Positions 25,673 through 32,589 of a stretch of DNA of 50,558 nt are shown piece by piece. Each line of letters begins with the position of its first letter. The stretch's first letter is position 1. This DNA is from Deltaproteobacteria bacterium (GTDB lineage Bacteria; Myxococcota; JADLHZ01): the NCBI GenBank assembly GCA_020848545.1, contig JADLHZ010000152.1:1-50558 (forward strand), in the 5' to 3' direction. The position numbers and the translations under genes are program-made. The notes below the pieces were generated by a model that had not been told where the DNA came from, searched no databases, and worked only from the letters and a program-made list of their open reading frames with translations.

Positions 25673-26945
25673 CGATTGTGTCACGGACCTCGGCCAACCT
25701 AGCGCGCAGCACGGCGTCGCACCCTTCCGCTGTTACCGACTCGTCCAGCACGCCGAGTTCGCAGGCGAGCTCGATGAGAGCCGACAATGGCGCCTTCGGC
25801 CGACCGATGCACAGCGTGCGCAACGTTGCGCCTGTGACCCGAAGCTCGCCCTTGAGCCGCGCGCGAAGCAGCGCCCAACGGACAACGCGGCGGCGGGTAG
25901 CGTCGTCAAGGTCTGCCAACATCTCGTGGGCGTTGGCAGCGAGTTCGCCTCGGGTGCGAAGGTTCTCGGCCTGCATGTCGAGGTCGGCGCTAAATGCCTC
26001 CCACGATGCGCGGTCGCCTTGCCACAATCGAGGAGGATATTGCCCGAGCAGCAGGCGCGCCTCGTCCTGCCAGCCGTCGTTCCTCTCTCTTGCGCCGCTT
26101 TCGCGGGCGACCTTCGCAAGCAGCACCTGGGTTTGACTCATAGCTACGTTGACCTGCTCGATCCATGGCGCGAGCACGACCCCGTATGCGCGTTGGGCCG
26201 TCAGCAACTCCGCTGCCAGGTGATCGTTCAACGCGGCCGCGATGCGCACGCGCAGCGGCTCGATGAACTCGGCAATGAGGAGCACGAGTAAAGTCCGCGG
26301 TCGCACTTTTTTGCTCTCGCTCCGTTTCGAGATTCCGCGCACCGCCCGCGCGCTGAGCTCTAGGAACATGAAGTGCGAGAGCTCAGCTTCGAGCAGCGCA
26401 AGAACTTGCGTGAGCACTGGCTCGAGCGCGCGCAGAAGACGTTCTACGGCGAGCGGAAGAAAGTCCTCGGCGCGGATCCCGGCTTCGCTTTCGGCGGAGA
26501 CGCCACCGACCTCAGCGAGGATGCACAACAACGCGCGACCGGTAACGGTGAGGCCCGAGATTTTTTCCAGCGCGTCTTTTCGCAGAAGCGCGCTGGCCGC
26601 CTGACGACCGCCTTTGGGCGCGTTTCGGTGCCGCCGTGAAGAATTGACGTACTTGTTGATTGTGCTCGGACCAACCCCAAAGAGCTTGGCGAGATGCTCG
26701 TTACTGAGCTGAAACTGCGCGCGTACCTCGCTCAACCAACCACCCACAAGCTCTTCGACTATGGTCGCGCTACGTTTGCCCGAGCTCAACAGCAAGGCAT
26801 CGGTTGCCGCGTCGAACCCGCGCAGCATGAACCGTAGCGCCTCGTCGAAGTGACTGATGGGAGGCGCGGCGGGGTTGCCGTCGCTTGTGGTGCCGAGCTG
26901 ATGTCGCAGGCTCGTCTTCGGGGAACCTCCGCGTCGTTGAGCCAT
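25641..26945 (-). CDS. unknown HTH-containing protein, 434 aa
   Basis: I do not recognise the family. A helix-turn-helix of the replication/regulator kind is visible at about residues 77-103 (FQLSNEHLAKLFGVGPSTINKYV). After it the protein is almost entirely helical and leucine-rich, with a basic patch SKRSESKKVRPR at about 210-221. The C terminus (ARLAEVRDTIDELERKTRAR) is a likely coiled coil. Two tiny membrane-peptide ORFs precede it on the same strand, the nearer one ending 10 nt before this ATG. A DNA-binding regulator or replication protein of the element is the best guess. Confidence 0.7.
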   Translation of the reverse strand: MAQRRGGSPKTSLRHQLGTTSDGNPAAPPISHFDEALRFMLRGFDAATDALLLSSGKRSATIVEELVGGWLSEVRAQFQLSNEHLAKLFGVGPSTINKYVNSSRRHRNAPKGGRQAASALLRKDALEKISGLTVTGRALLCILAEVGGVSAESEAGIRAEDFLPLAVERLLRALEPVLTQVLALLEAELSHFMFLELSARAVRGISKRSESKKVRPRTLLVLLIAEFIEPLRVRIAAALNDHLAAELLTAQRAYGVVLAPWIEQVNVAMSQTQVLLAKVARESGARERNDGWQDEARLLLGQYPPRLWQGDRASWEAFSADLDMQAENLRTRGELAANAHEMLADLDDATRRRVVRWALLRARLKGELRVTGATLRTLCIGRPKAPLSALIELACELGVLDESVTAEGCDAVLRARLAEVRDTIDELERKTRAR

Positions 26946-26955
26946 CCGCTTTGAC

Positions 26956-27024
26956 CTATTTGCTACGTCGCAAAAGTTCGAGGGCAGCGAAGATTAATGC
27001 GCTGACTATTCCAGAACCCCACAT
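26956..27024 (-). CDS. 22-aa small membrane-peptide ORF
   Basis: A 22-codon ORF with product MWGSGIVSALIFAALELLRRSK: a hydrophobic helix followed by a basic end. The ATG is preceded by AGGAG with a 5-7 nt gap. It lies 9 nt downstream of the 28-codon ORF and 10 nt before the HTH gene. The good ribosome binding site and the pairing with another small hydrophobic ORF argue that it is translated. Role unknown; toxin-like or membrane-anchor peptides have this shape. Confidence 0.5.
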   Translation of the reverse strand: MWGSGIVSALIFAALELLRRSK

Positions 27025-27033
27025 ACACAACTC

Positions 27034-27120
27034 CTACTTTTGTTTAACGACTTCAGCGAGATACGCGATGACCGCCCCGATGATTGTGACTGCAAGCTTC
27101 CGCATTATGTCCTTGTCCAT
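27034..27120 (-). CDS. 28-aa small membrane-peptide ORF
   Basis: A 28-codon ORF whose product has a charged start (MDKDIMRK), one hydrophobic segment (LAVTIIGAVIAYLAEVV) and a KQK end. The ribosome binding site GGAGG stands 6 nt before ATG 27120. The DNA here is richer in A+T than the surroundings. It is the first gene of a likely three-gene unit ending with the HTH protein. Its predicted single membrane helix and size are like small type I toxin peptides, but no antisense RNA could be shown from sequence alone. Confidence 0.55.
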   Translation of the reverse strand: MDKDIMRKLAVTIIGAVIAYLAEVVKQK

Positions 27121-27218
27121 GTGAACCTCCATGCCTTGTATAGCACGATAGTGATATTTCAGGTAGCATTTATTTGCTATTCATCAGATTCGCGGATGCC
27201 TCCAGTAAAGCCGGATGT

Positions 27219-28352
27219 TCAGCGCGATGCTTCCGGTCGGCGCAAGCGCCGGAGCTCCCCCACGAGCTCGGCGATCTTCGGGAGACTGTCGGGATCCTTC
27301 GGCGCCACGAGTCGCTCGCCCCGCTGCTCCGCGGTCCTCAGGTCGCGCAACACGCCGGTTGTCTCGCCGATGAAGCGCAGCACGACGTCTTCATATCGGG
27401 CGAGCACCCGGCCGACGTCGTCGGTCTTCACCGCCGGCGTCGCGCCGCACAGCTCCTGCCGCAGCCACGGTGCGATGCTCGCGAGCGTCCCGCATCGCCA
27501 CGCTGGGATGTTGAAGAACCGCTGCGTGCTGCGCTTCTCGATCCGACGCGCGACCTCGGCTGCACGATCCTCGCTCTCGAAGACGAGCACGAGGACCGGT
27601 TTGCGCGCGTCCGGATACTTTTCGACGTAGGGCGAGACGCCGCCGCCGAGCGCGCGTAACGGGGAGAAGAGCTTCGTGTACTTCTCCACTTTCCTCTCGA
27701 CGCCACGCTGGGTCTTCGTCGAGCGCTCGATCTCGACGAGGTAGCGCGCGGTCTCTGTCTCGATCGTAATGTCAGGGATGACCTTGCGCGAGACGCGCTG
27801 GCGTTCAGCGCCGTACTCTTCCCACGAAAACTGCGTGTGCTCGTTCGAAGAGAACCACGCGAACATGCTGGCGCGGTTGCGCACGTCGATCCAATCGCCG
27901 CAGCCCTCGGTCACGATGCGCAGGTAAAGCTCGGTGCCCATCATCAGATGGTCGATGAACTCGGCGTCGAGGTCGTCGTGAATCGACGGCGCGTAATCGC
28001 GGCCCAGCGCGGACGCCGCCTGCTGGCGCCCCATGTCCGTGAGGCGGAAGAGATCGATGGCTCGCGCTCGAACGTACGTTGTTTGCCGCCCGAAGAATCC
28101 GAGCCTCTCGATCCGGCGAGCCAAACGAATCGGCGCCCACGAGCCACCCGGGCATCGCAACAGCTCGCCGACCTGCTCCGCCGTCAATCGCCGCAGCTTG
28201 TACAGCTCCTGCACCAAGAACCGCCCGCGCTCAGGCAGCCGCGACCCTCGCCGCCGCGCCTTCCCCTTCTTTTTCTTCCTCTCTTCTCTCTCTTCAATAC
28301 TCACACACTTTTCACCTTCTACTTCCTCTGATCCTTTCTCCTCTTCACTCAT
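27219..28352 (-). CDS. replication-relaxation family protein
   Basis: Predicted plasmid replication-relaxation protein of 377 residues. ATG 28352 (MSEEEKGSEE) follows a strong GGAGGAGG and is preferred to a longer frame. The N terminus is a charged Glu/Lys region, followed by a winged-helix (about 60-130: LVQELYKLRRLTAEQVGELL). The core shows the family segment VIPDITIETETARYLVEIERSTKT (about 190-215), where Asp and Glu lie as in a PD-(D/E)XK-like fold, and LVLVFESEDRAAEVARRI. It acts in plasmid replication or mobilisation in known members. Its gene is next to the nested inverted repeat and iteron-like sites, and parB lies beyond them. Confidence 0.7.
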   Translation of the reverse strand: MSEEEKGSEEVEGEKCVSIEEREERKKKKGKARRRGSRLPERGRFLVQELYKLRRLTAEQVGELLRCPGGSWAPIRLARRIERLGFFGRQTTYVRARAIDLFRLTDMGRQQAASALGRDYAPSIHDDLDAEFIDHLMMGTELYLRIVTEGCGDWIDVRNRASMFAWFSSNEHTQFSWEEYGAERQRVSRKVIPDITIETETARYLVEIERSTKTQRGVERKVEKYTKLFSPLRALGGGVSPYVEKYPDARKPVLVLVFESEDRAAEVARRIEKRSTQRFFNIPAWRCGTLASIAPWLRQELCGATPAVKTDDVGRVLARYEDVVLRFIGETTGVLRDLRTAEQRGERLVAPKDPDSLPKIAELVGELRRLRRPEASR

Positions 28353-28388
28353 TAACCCTCCTCCCACCCCGCACCCCCGCTTTTCACC

Positions 28389-28490
28389 CACCCATGTCTC
28401 ACTCTTCAAAACTGGAGACCTCACCACCATGTCGTTGCGGGGGTGAGGTCTCCAGTTGCCCGCGAAGCGGTGAAGAGTGAGACATGGGTG
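28389..28490. repeat. nested perfect inverted repeats (candidate ori/oriT)
   Basis: A 20-bp arm at 28389-28408 is exactly inverted at 28471-28490, and inside it a 16-bp arm at 28410-28425 is exactly inverted at 28442-28457. The central loop is 16 nt, and 13 unpaired nt lie on the right side between the two stems. This can form a long bulged cruciform or hairpin. It stands 37 nt before the replication-relaxation start codon, a place typical of oriT or replication control sites. Confidence 0.8.
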
Positions 28491-28517
28491 TGTTTTCGTT
28501 CGGGTTTCGGGGCGGCG

Positions 28518-28575
28518 AACGTGGTCTTAACGTGGTCCGGCGCTGACCACGTTAAGACCAAGATAAGACCACGTT
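28518..28575. repeat. four-copy 9-mer cluster (iteron or parS-like)
   Basis: The 9-mer AACGTGGTC occurs at 28518-28526 and 28529-28537, and in inverted form (GACCACGTT) at 28545-28553 and 28567-28575. The two inner copies form part of a longer palindrome (28521-28560). The last copy overlaps the parB stop codon. The layout suggests a protein-binding cluster: parS/partition site for the adjacent ParB, or iterons for the replication protein. Confidence 0.75.
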
Positions 28576-29377
28576 ATGACCGCATCTCCGGCGCCGGAGA
28601 TTTTTCCATGAAGCGGTCGAGCACGTGCCCGGCGGCCTCGGCGATGCTTCGCAGCTGACCCTCCGCCACGTCGTCGAGCAGCCGATCGCACTGTACGCGA
28701 AGCTCGACGACGAACCCGGCGCCGCGCGCGTCGAAGCGCTTCGACCGAGGTTCGCCCGTTGCCTTCTTTGCATCGTCGGCCATGGCGCGCAGCTCGCGGC
28801 TCGATGCCTTCCCGTCGCGCACGAGGTTCGCGGCCGTCACGCCCTCCTTCACTGACGACTTGGCGATCCTGGCGACCTCCTCGGCCTGCGCGAAGCTGAG
28901 GCGTCCTTTGCGAATGGCTTTGACGACCTCCGGATCGAGCTTGAGCAACGCGAGGTGTCGGCGGACCCAGCTTCCGGCCTTGCTCACGCGTCGAGCGAGC
29001 GTTTCGGCGTTTTTCTCGTCGGCCATCATCTCGCGGAGCGCGTCGGCGATGTCGAGCGCGGGCAGATCCTCGCGCTGGATGTTCTCCACGAGCTGCACCG
29101 TGCGCGTCGAGGCCAGGTCGCCATCGACCACGATCGCGGTCAGCGCTTCGATGCCGGCCAGCCTCGCGGCGGCGAGCCGGCGGTGCCCGGCAACCACCCG
29201 ATAGGCCGCCTCGCCCGCGGCCGTCTTCGTGACGAGGATCGGCTGCAGCTGCCCCACCGTGTTCAGCGACTCGGCGAGCTCCTCGATCCCGGTGAGCTTC
29301 GATCGAACGTTGCCGTCGTCCTCGATCAGATCGGTGAGTGGAATACGAATCGCGGTCTCTGACTGTTGTGCGCCCAT
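28574..29377 (-). CDS. parB: ParB-family partition protein
   Basis: A 267-residue ParB/Noc-type protein. ATG 29377 is chosen because GGAGG stands 6 nt upstream. The N-terminal ParB domain has VVAGHRRLAAARLAG (62-76) with the GHRR CTP-binding box and QLVENIQREDL (95-105); a helix-turn-helix follows at about 125-150 (LARRVSKAGSWVRRHLALLKL). The C-terminal part lacks a strong dimerisation pattern. No parA is in the window; plasmid ParB-like proteins without ParA exist. The 9-mer cluster at its 3' end may be its binding site. Confidence 0.85.
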   Translation of the reverse strand: MGAQQSETAIRIPLTDLIEDDGNVRSKLTGIEELAESLNTVGQLQPILVTKTAAGEAAYRVVAGHRRLAAARLAGIEALTAIVVDGDLASTRTVQLVENIQREDLPALDIADALREMMADEKNAETLARRVSKAGSWVRRHLALLKLDPEVVKAIRKGRLSFAQAEEVARIAKSSVKEGVTAANLVRDGKASSRELRAMADDAKKATGEPRSKRFDARGAGFVVELRVQCDRLLDDVAEGQLRSIAEAAGHVLDRFMEKSPAPEMRS

Positions 29378-29551
29378 GGCGACCTCCTGAAAGCCGCGTA
29401 TATCAGCGCGATGCATAAAGCAACGTTTGTTATGTTGTTACACGAATAACTCTCTTTGTAGCTCGTTCGGTGACGACACGATCTGACGCACTGGCCGCGT
29501 AGGATTGTTTGCGTGCACCCACCCGACACGAGTCGTGCTAAAGGACGGTCG
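29378..29551. promoter_or_regulatory. A+T-rich divergent promoter region
   Basis: The gap between parB (minus) and the nuclease gene (plus) must hold promoters for both directions. It contains an A+T-rich core at about 29415-29450 with an inverted repeat GTTAT...ATAAC (arms 29430-29434 and 29447-29451, by eye). This may be an operator. No clear consensus -35/-10 pair can be assigned. Confidence 0.4.
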
Positions 29552-30070
29552 ATGCCGAAGCGAGCGGGCGGCCATTCAGCATTTTCCACGCTGCTCCTCG
29601 CCTGGTGCGTCGCGTTCAGCGCTGTCGACGCATCGGCCCGCGAGCGAAAGCCACCGCGGGCATCGGAGGCAGCGGTCGTGAAACGGGCCGTCGACGGCGA
29701 CACGCTCGAGCTCGAGGACGGCCGGAAGGTGCGCCTGCTCGGGGTCGATGCGCCGGAGCTGCGCCACCCAAAGGCACAAGTCGAGACCTTCGGTGCCGCC
29801 GCGCGCGACTTCACGCAGAAGCAAGTCGCGGGGCAGACGGTGCGGCTCGAGTTCGAATCCCGCACTACAGACAAGTACGGTCGCGTGCTCGCCTACGTCT
29901 ACGTCGCGAGCACCGGCTTCTTTCTCAACAGCGAGCTCGTCGCCCAGGGCTACGCCCACGTCGAAAGCCGATGGCCTTTTCGCCACCTCGACGAGTTCCG
30001 CGAGCTCGAACGCAACGCCCGAACGAAAGCCCTCGGCTTGTGGGGGCCGGTGAGTAACGACCAGCCCTGA
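29552..30070 (+). CDS. secreted thermonuclease-like protein
   Basis: A staphylococcal-nuclease (SNase) domain protein of 172 residues. ATG 29552 (MPKRAGGHSA) follows AAAGGA; it gives a signal peptide with a hydrophobic core (FSTLLLAWCVAFSA) and a likely cut after an ASA motif near 29. The SNase centre is visible: VDGDT (47-51), VRLLGVDAPE (60-69) with the catalytic Arg61 and Asp66/Glu69, and KYGRVLAYV (108-116) with Arg111. It would degrade DNA or RNA in the periplasm or outside. It heads the plus-strand cassette 29552-34317; the next gene starts 35 nt later. Confidence 0.9.
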   Translation: MPKRAGGHSAFSTLLLAWCVAFSAVDASARERKPPRASEAAVVKRAVDGDTLELEDGRKVRLLGVDAPELRHPKAQVETFGAAARDFTQKQVAGQTVRLEFESRTTDKYGRVLAYVYVASTGFFLNSELVAQGYAHVESRWPFRHLDEFRELERNARTKALGLWGPVSNDQP

Positions 30071-30105
30071 CGCGCGACCCTTGTACTTTGACGACCGGAG
30101 GTTCG

Positions 30106-31071
30106 ATGCGGCGTGACGTGACGATCGTAGTTCAGCGGGCGCAACGGGAGATCGACGGCTCGGCGCGGGACGGCGCGACTTGCATCGCTTACATCGTCGA
30201 CGTCGTGCCCGAACACGTGCGCCTCGAACGCGGCGCCCGGGACCTTATCGCCCGCACGAAGGACCGCGACGGCCTGCACTATGGGATCGTCGATCCCTCC
30301 GGGAACCTCGTCGCCCATGGCTCGATGCTCGCGCACGACAAGGTCGAGACCGTGTCGATCGGTCGGCACTCGCATGCGGATCTTCGCGGCACCGCCGAAG
30401 AGCTCGCGCTGCGCCACGCGCTACTCGTGCGACGCCCCGAGCGCGCCGACGAGCTCTTTGTGTTCGACCTTGGCAGCGGCGACGGGTCCGAGGATCTCCA
30501 AGGGCAACGAATCGGCGCCGCAACGCTCGACCTGCCGTGCGCGATTCGCCTCGGCTCACACTTGCTCGTTGCGTTCTCGGCGGACCAGGCGACGCTCGGC
30601 GGGCTCGGCATCGCGGAGCTCTGTCGCGCCTCGCTCGTGCGCGCGAACGCTCCGTCAGCAGCGGCGGCGCGGTTCGTCTACAAGATGGCGGACATGTCCC
30701 TGCGCGAATCGGGTGACGCGGCGGCGGTCGCGTCGCCGGCCCGGGCGGACGAGACGTTCGTCTCTCCGAACGCACGCGCGCGCTCAGTGCCGCTGGTCAT
30801 CTTTCGTCCGAACGCTGACGCACTTGCCCGGGGCTTCGCCCTCGGACGCTATGAACGCTGCGGCGCGCCGGGAACGCTCGAATGGGAGCAACGCATGTCG
30901 CGCGTGCATGCGTTGCTGTTCTCGATCGGCGACGCCACCTATATCGCTGACCTCGGCAGCACGAACGGCACCCGGCACGAGGCGCTCGGCGATGTTCGGC
31001 TCAAGCACCTGTGCGACGGCGACGTGCTCTGGCTCGGCGATACCCGGCTGACCATCGAGGCATGTGAATGA
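30106..31071 (+). CDS. tandem FHA-domain protein
   Basis: A 321-residue cytoplasmic protein that probably binds phosphothreonine peptides. The C-terminal FHA domain (about 245-315) is clear: FALGRYERCG, RMSRVHALLF, and ADLGSTNGT. An earlier segment (about 90-155) repeats the pattern with SIGRHSHAD, LRHALLVR, and FDLGSGDGS, so it is a second, more divergent FHA domain. ATG 30106 has GGAGG 5 nt upstream; the longer TTG start is unlikely. ATGA overlap links it to the ATPase gene. No kinase gene is seen nearby, so the phospho-partner is unknown. Confidence 0.8.
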   Translation: MRRDVTIVVQRAQREIDGSARDGATCIAYIVDVVPEHVRLERGARDLIARTKDRDGLHYGIVDPSGNLVAHGSMLAHDKVETVSIGRHSHADLRGTAEELALRHALLVRRPERADELFVFDLGSGDGSEDLQGQRIGAATLDLPCAIRLGSHLLVAFSADQATLGGLGIAELCRASLVRANAPSAAAARFVYKMADMSLRESGDAAAVASPARADETFVSPNARARSVPLVIFRPNADALARGFALGRYERCGAPGTLEWEQRMSRVHALLFSIGDATYIADLGSTNGTRHEALGDVRLKHLCDGDVLWLGDTRLTIEACE

Positions 31072-31643
31072 CTCGCAGGATTCCGCTGCCGAAACCAAGC
31101 TTGGGCGAGCAGACTTTCAAGTCGTTCACCGTGCGCAGTGCAAGCCGAGAGGCGTACGACTACCTCGTCTGGCTCTCCTCTCGAAGGCCCACGCGAGGCG
31201 CGACGATCCTCTGTGGTGCGTCCGGCTCGGGCAAGTCACATCTGCTGCGTGCGTGCGTCCACGAGTGGAAGAAACGAAACGAAGCCTTTGCAGTCGCCGC
31301 CATCCCAGCAACGGATCTGTTGCGCCGCTATGTGCTACCGGGAATAACGAAGGGCACCGCCGCGCAGCGACTGCCGCGCGAGCTGAGGGGGGACATTCTC
31401 ATCGTCGAGCACCTCGAATCGCTCGCAGCGCAACAGCGGAGCCTCGAAGCCGTGCTCGGACTTTGCGCTCGGGTGCTGCAAGCGGACGTCCGGGTGCTGC
31501 TGTCGATCACTGCGCCCGTTGTGAGCAAGAAACCGCTGCCGTTGGCGGTGGCAACGTCACAGGCTCTCCGCCCCAGCCGAGCGCTGCAGATTTCCGGGTT
31601 GCACTTCGGCGGTGAGGGCCAACCCAATAAGACCCGCGCGTAG
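31068..31643 (+). CDS. DnaA-like P-loop ATPase
   Basis: A 191-residue ATPase of DnaA/Hda/DnaC type. Walker A is CGASGSGKSHLL at 49-60; the Walker B position reads DILIVEHLESLA (109-120), where the usual DD is replaced by EH, so hydrolysis may be weak. The order of secondary structure fits the AAA core of DnaA, but the lid and the DNA-binding domain IV are missing. It is fully coupled to the FHA gene (ATGA). It may act as a switch or loader for the cassette rather than in chromosome initiation. Confidence 0.6.
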   Translation: MTRRIPLPKPSLGEQTFKSFTVRSASREAYDYLVWLSSRRPTRGATILCGASGSGKSHLLRACVHEWKKRNEAFAVAAIPATDLLRRYVLPGITKGTAAQRLPRELRGDILIVEHLESLAAQQRSLEAVLGLCARVLQADVRVLLSITAPVVSKKPLPLAVATSQALRPSRALQISGLHFGGEGQPNKTRA

Positions 31644-31665
31644 AGAGCCAACTTCAGGAGGAACC

Positions 31666-32106
31666 ATGAGCACCGACACATCCCAACGTCTCGACGCGCT
31701 CGAAGCCGCTTTCGCTGCGCTATCTAAAGACAGCCTGTTCGACATCGGCGCCATGCTGCTCGAGGTCGTCGACGACAATGGGACTTCACGAGCCCAGCTC
31801 AGCGGAACGGGCCTCCTGCTGTTCGACGAGGACGGCAAACCGGCGCTGATCGCGGGAGCGAACAACGGAGCGGCGCACATGACGCTATCCAATGATGAGC
31901 CTAGGCTCGTGATCGAGTCATCCGTAAACGATTGTCCGCGGATTCAGCTGATGGGCGCTAGGGGTATTCCGCGCCTCGATGCAGCAGTTGATCCGCGCGG
32001 CTCCCCGAGCCTCGGTGTGCTCGACGCCTCGGGGCGCGGACAGGCCGCCCTTCTCGTCAACCCGCGCGGCGACGGTCGGATCTTCATCAACGAAGGAGGC
32101 AAGTGA
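31666..32106 (+). CDS. 23-residue beta-repeat protein 1
   Basis: An unknown 146-residue protein. After an N-terminal helix (STDTSQRLDALEAAFAALS), which may be a coiled coil, it has beta repeats with a period of 23 residues, best seen from CPRIQLMGARG to SPSLGVLDASG and the final DGRIFI. The pattern (Pro-x-Ile/Leu, Asp, Gly, Arg) is like trimeric beta-prism or phage-tail-like stalks. ATG 31666 has AGGAGG upstream. It overlaps the next, related gene by 1 nt (TGATG). No signal peptide. Confidence 0.6.
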   Translation: MSTDTSQRLDALEAAFAALSKDSLFDIGAMLLEVVDDNGTSRAQLSGTGLLLFDEDGKPALIAGANNGAAHMTLSNDEPRLVIESSVNDCPRIQLMGARGIPRLDAAVDPRGSPSLGVLDASGRGQAALLVNPRGDGRIFINEGGK

Positions 32107-32564
32107 TGAGCAACGAGCTCGAGCGACTCGAACGGTTGGAGCACCTCGCCGAGGCACTGAAAGACGGATTCCTTGGCACAGATGTCATCAAGGCGAAGAG
32201 CTTTGTGCTCACTCGGCCGGACGGTCGCGTCGGCGCCGAGTTCTCGTGCGAAGAGGGCCAGGTCACGCTCCAGCAGCGAGACGAACAAGGCACAACGCGT
32301 CTGGCACTAGGCGTTTCGTCTTCTGGAATGCCGCAGATCCTGTTGACCGACACCGAGGGCAACGTGCGGCTGTCAGTTCAGCTTGGGCCGAAGAACACGC
32401 CGGCAATTCAACTGATGGACCGCCAAGGGCAGATGCGCTTGAACATCATGGTCGCTGCCGACGACACTCCAGCGATCACGCTCTTCGACTCCGGCGGAGC
32501 GCCACGCGCGATGTTCATGGTTGACGAACAGGGTAAGCCCGTCATTTCGAGTCGAGACGCTTAG
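32106..32564 (+). CDS. 23-residue beta-repeat protein 2
   Basis: A paralogue of the preceding protein, 152 residues. It also has an N-terminal helical region (NELERLERLEHLAEALKDG) and then exact 23-residue repeats: MPQILLTDTEG, TPAIQLMDRQG, TPAITLFDSGG, ending with KPVI. Conserved positions are Pro-x-Ile, Asp-x-x-Gly and a hydrophobic strand. The two proteins probably assemble together as an elongated homo- or hetero-trimer. GGAGG stands 6 nt before ATG 32106. Function unknown; a structural sensor or a scaffold is inferred only from shape. Confidence 0.6.
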   Translation: MSNELERLERLEHLAEALKDGFLGTDVIKAKSFVLTRPDGRVGAEFSCEEGQVTLQQRDEQGTTRLALGVSSSGMPQILLTDTEGNVRLSVQLGPKNTPAIQLMDRQGQMRLNIMVAADDTPAITLFDSGGAPRAMFMVDEQGKPVISSRDA

Positions 32565-32589
32565 CCTCGTGCGCGTCATCGAAGAGCCC

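Noticed and set aside
28389-28490. Rho-independent terminator for parB
   Set aside because: The stems are far too long and have no U-tract on the minus strand; the nested arms fit an origin-like or cruciform site better.
31068-31643. True DnaA replication initiator
   Set aside because: The DNA-binding domain IV and normal Walker B are absent, and no DnaA boxes were seen nearby.
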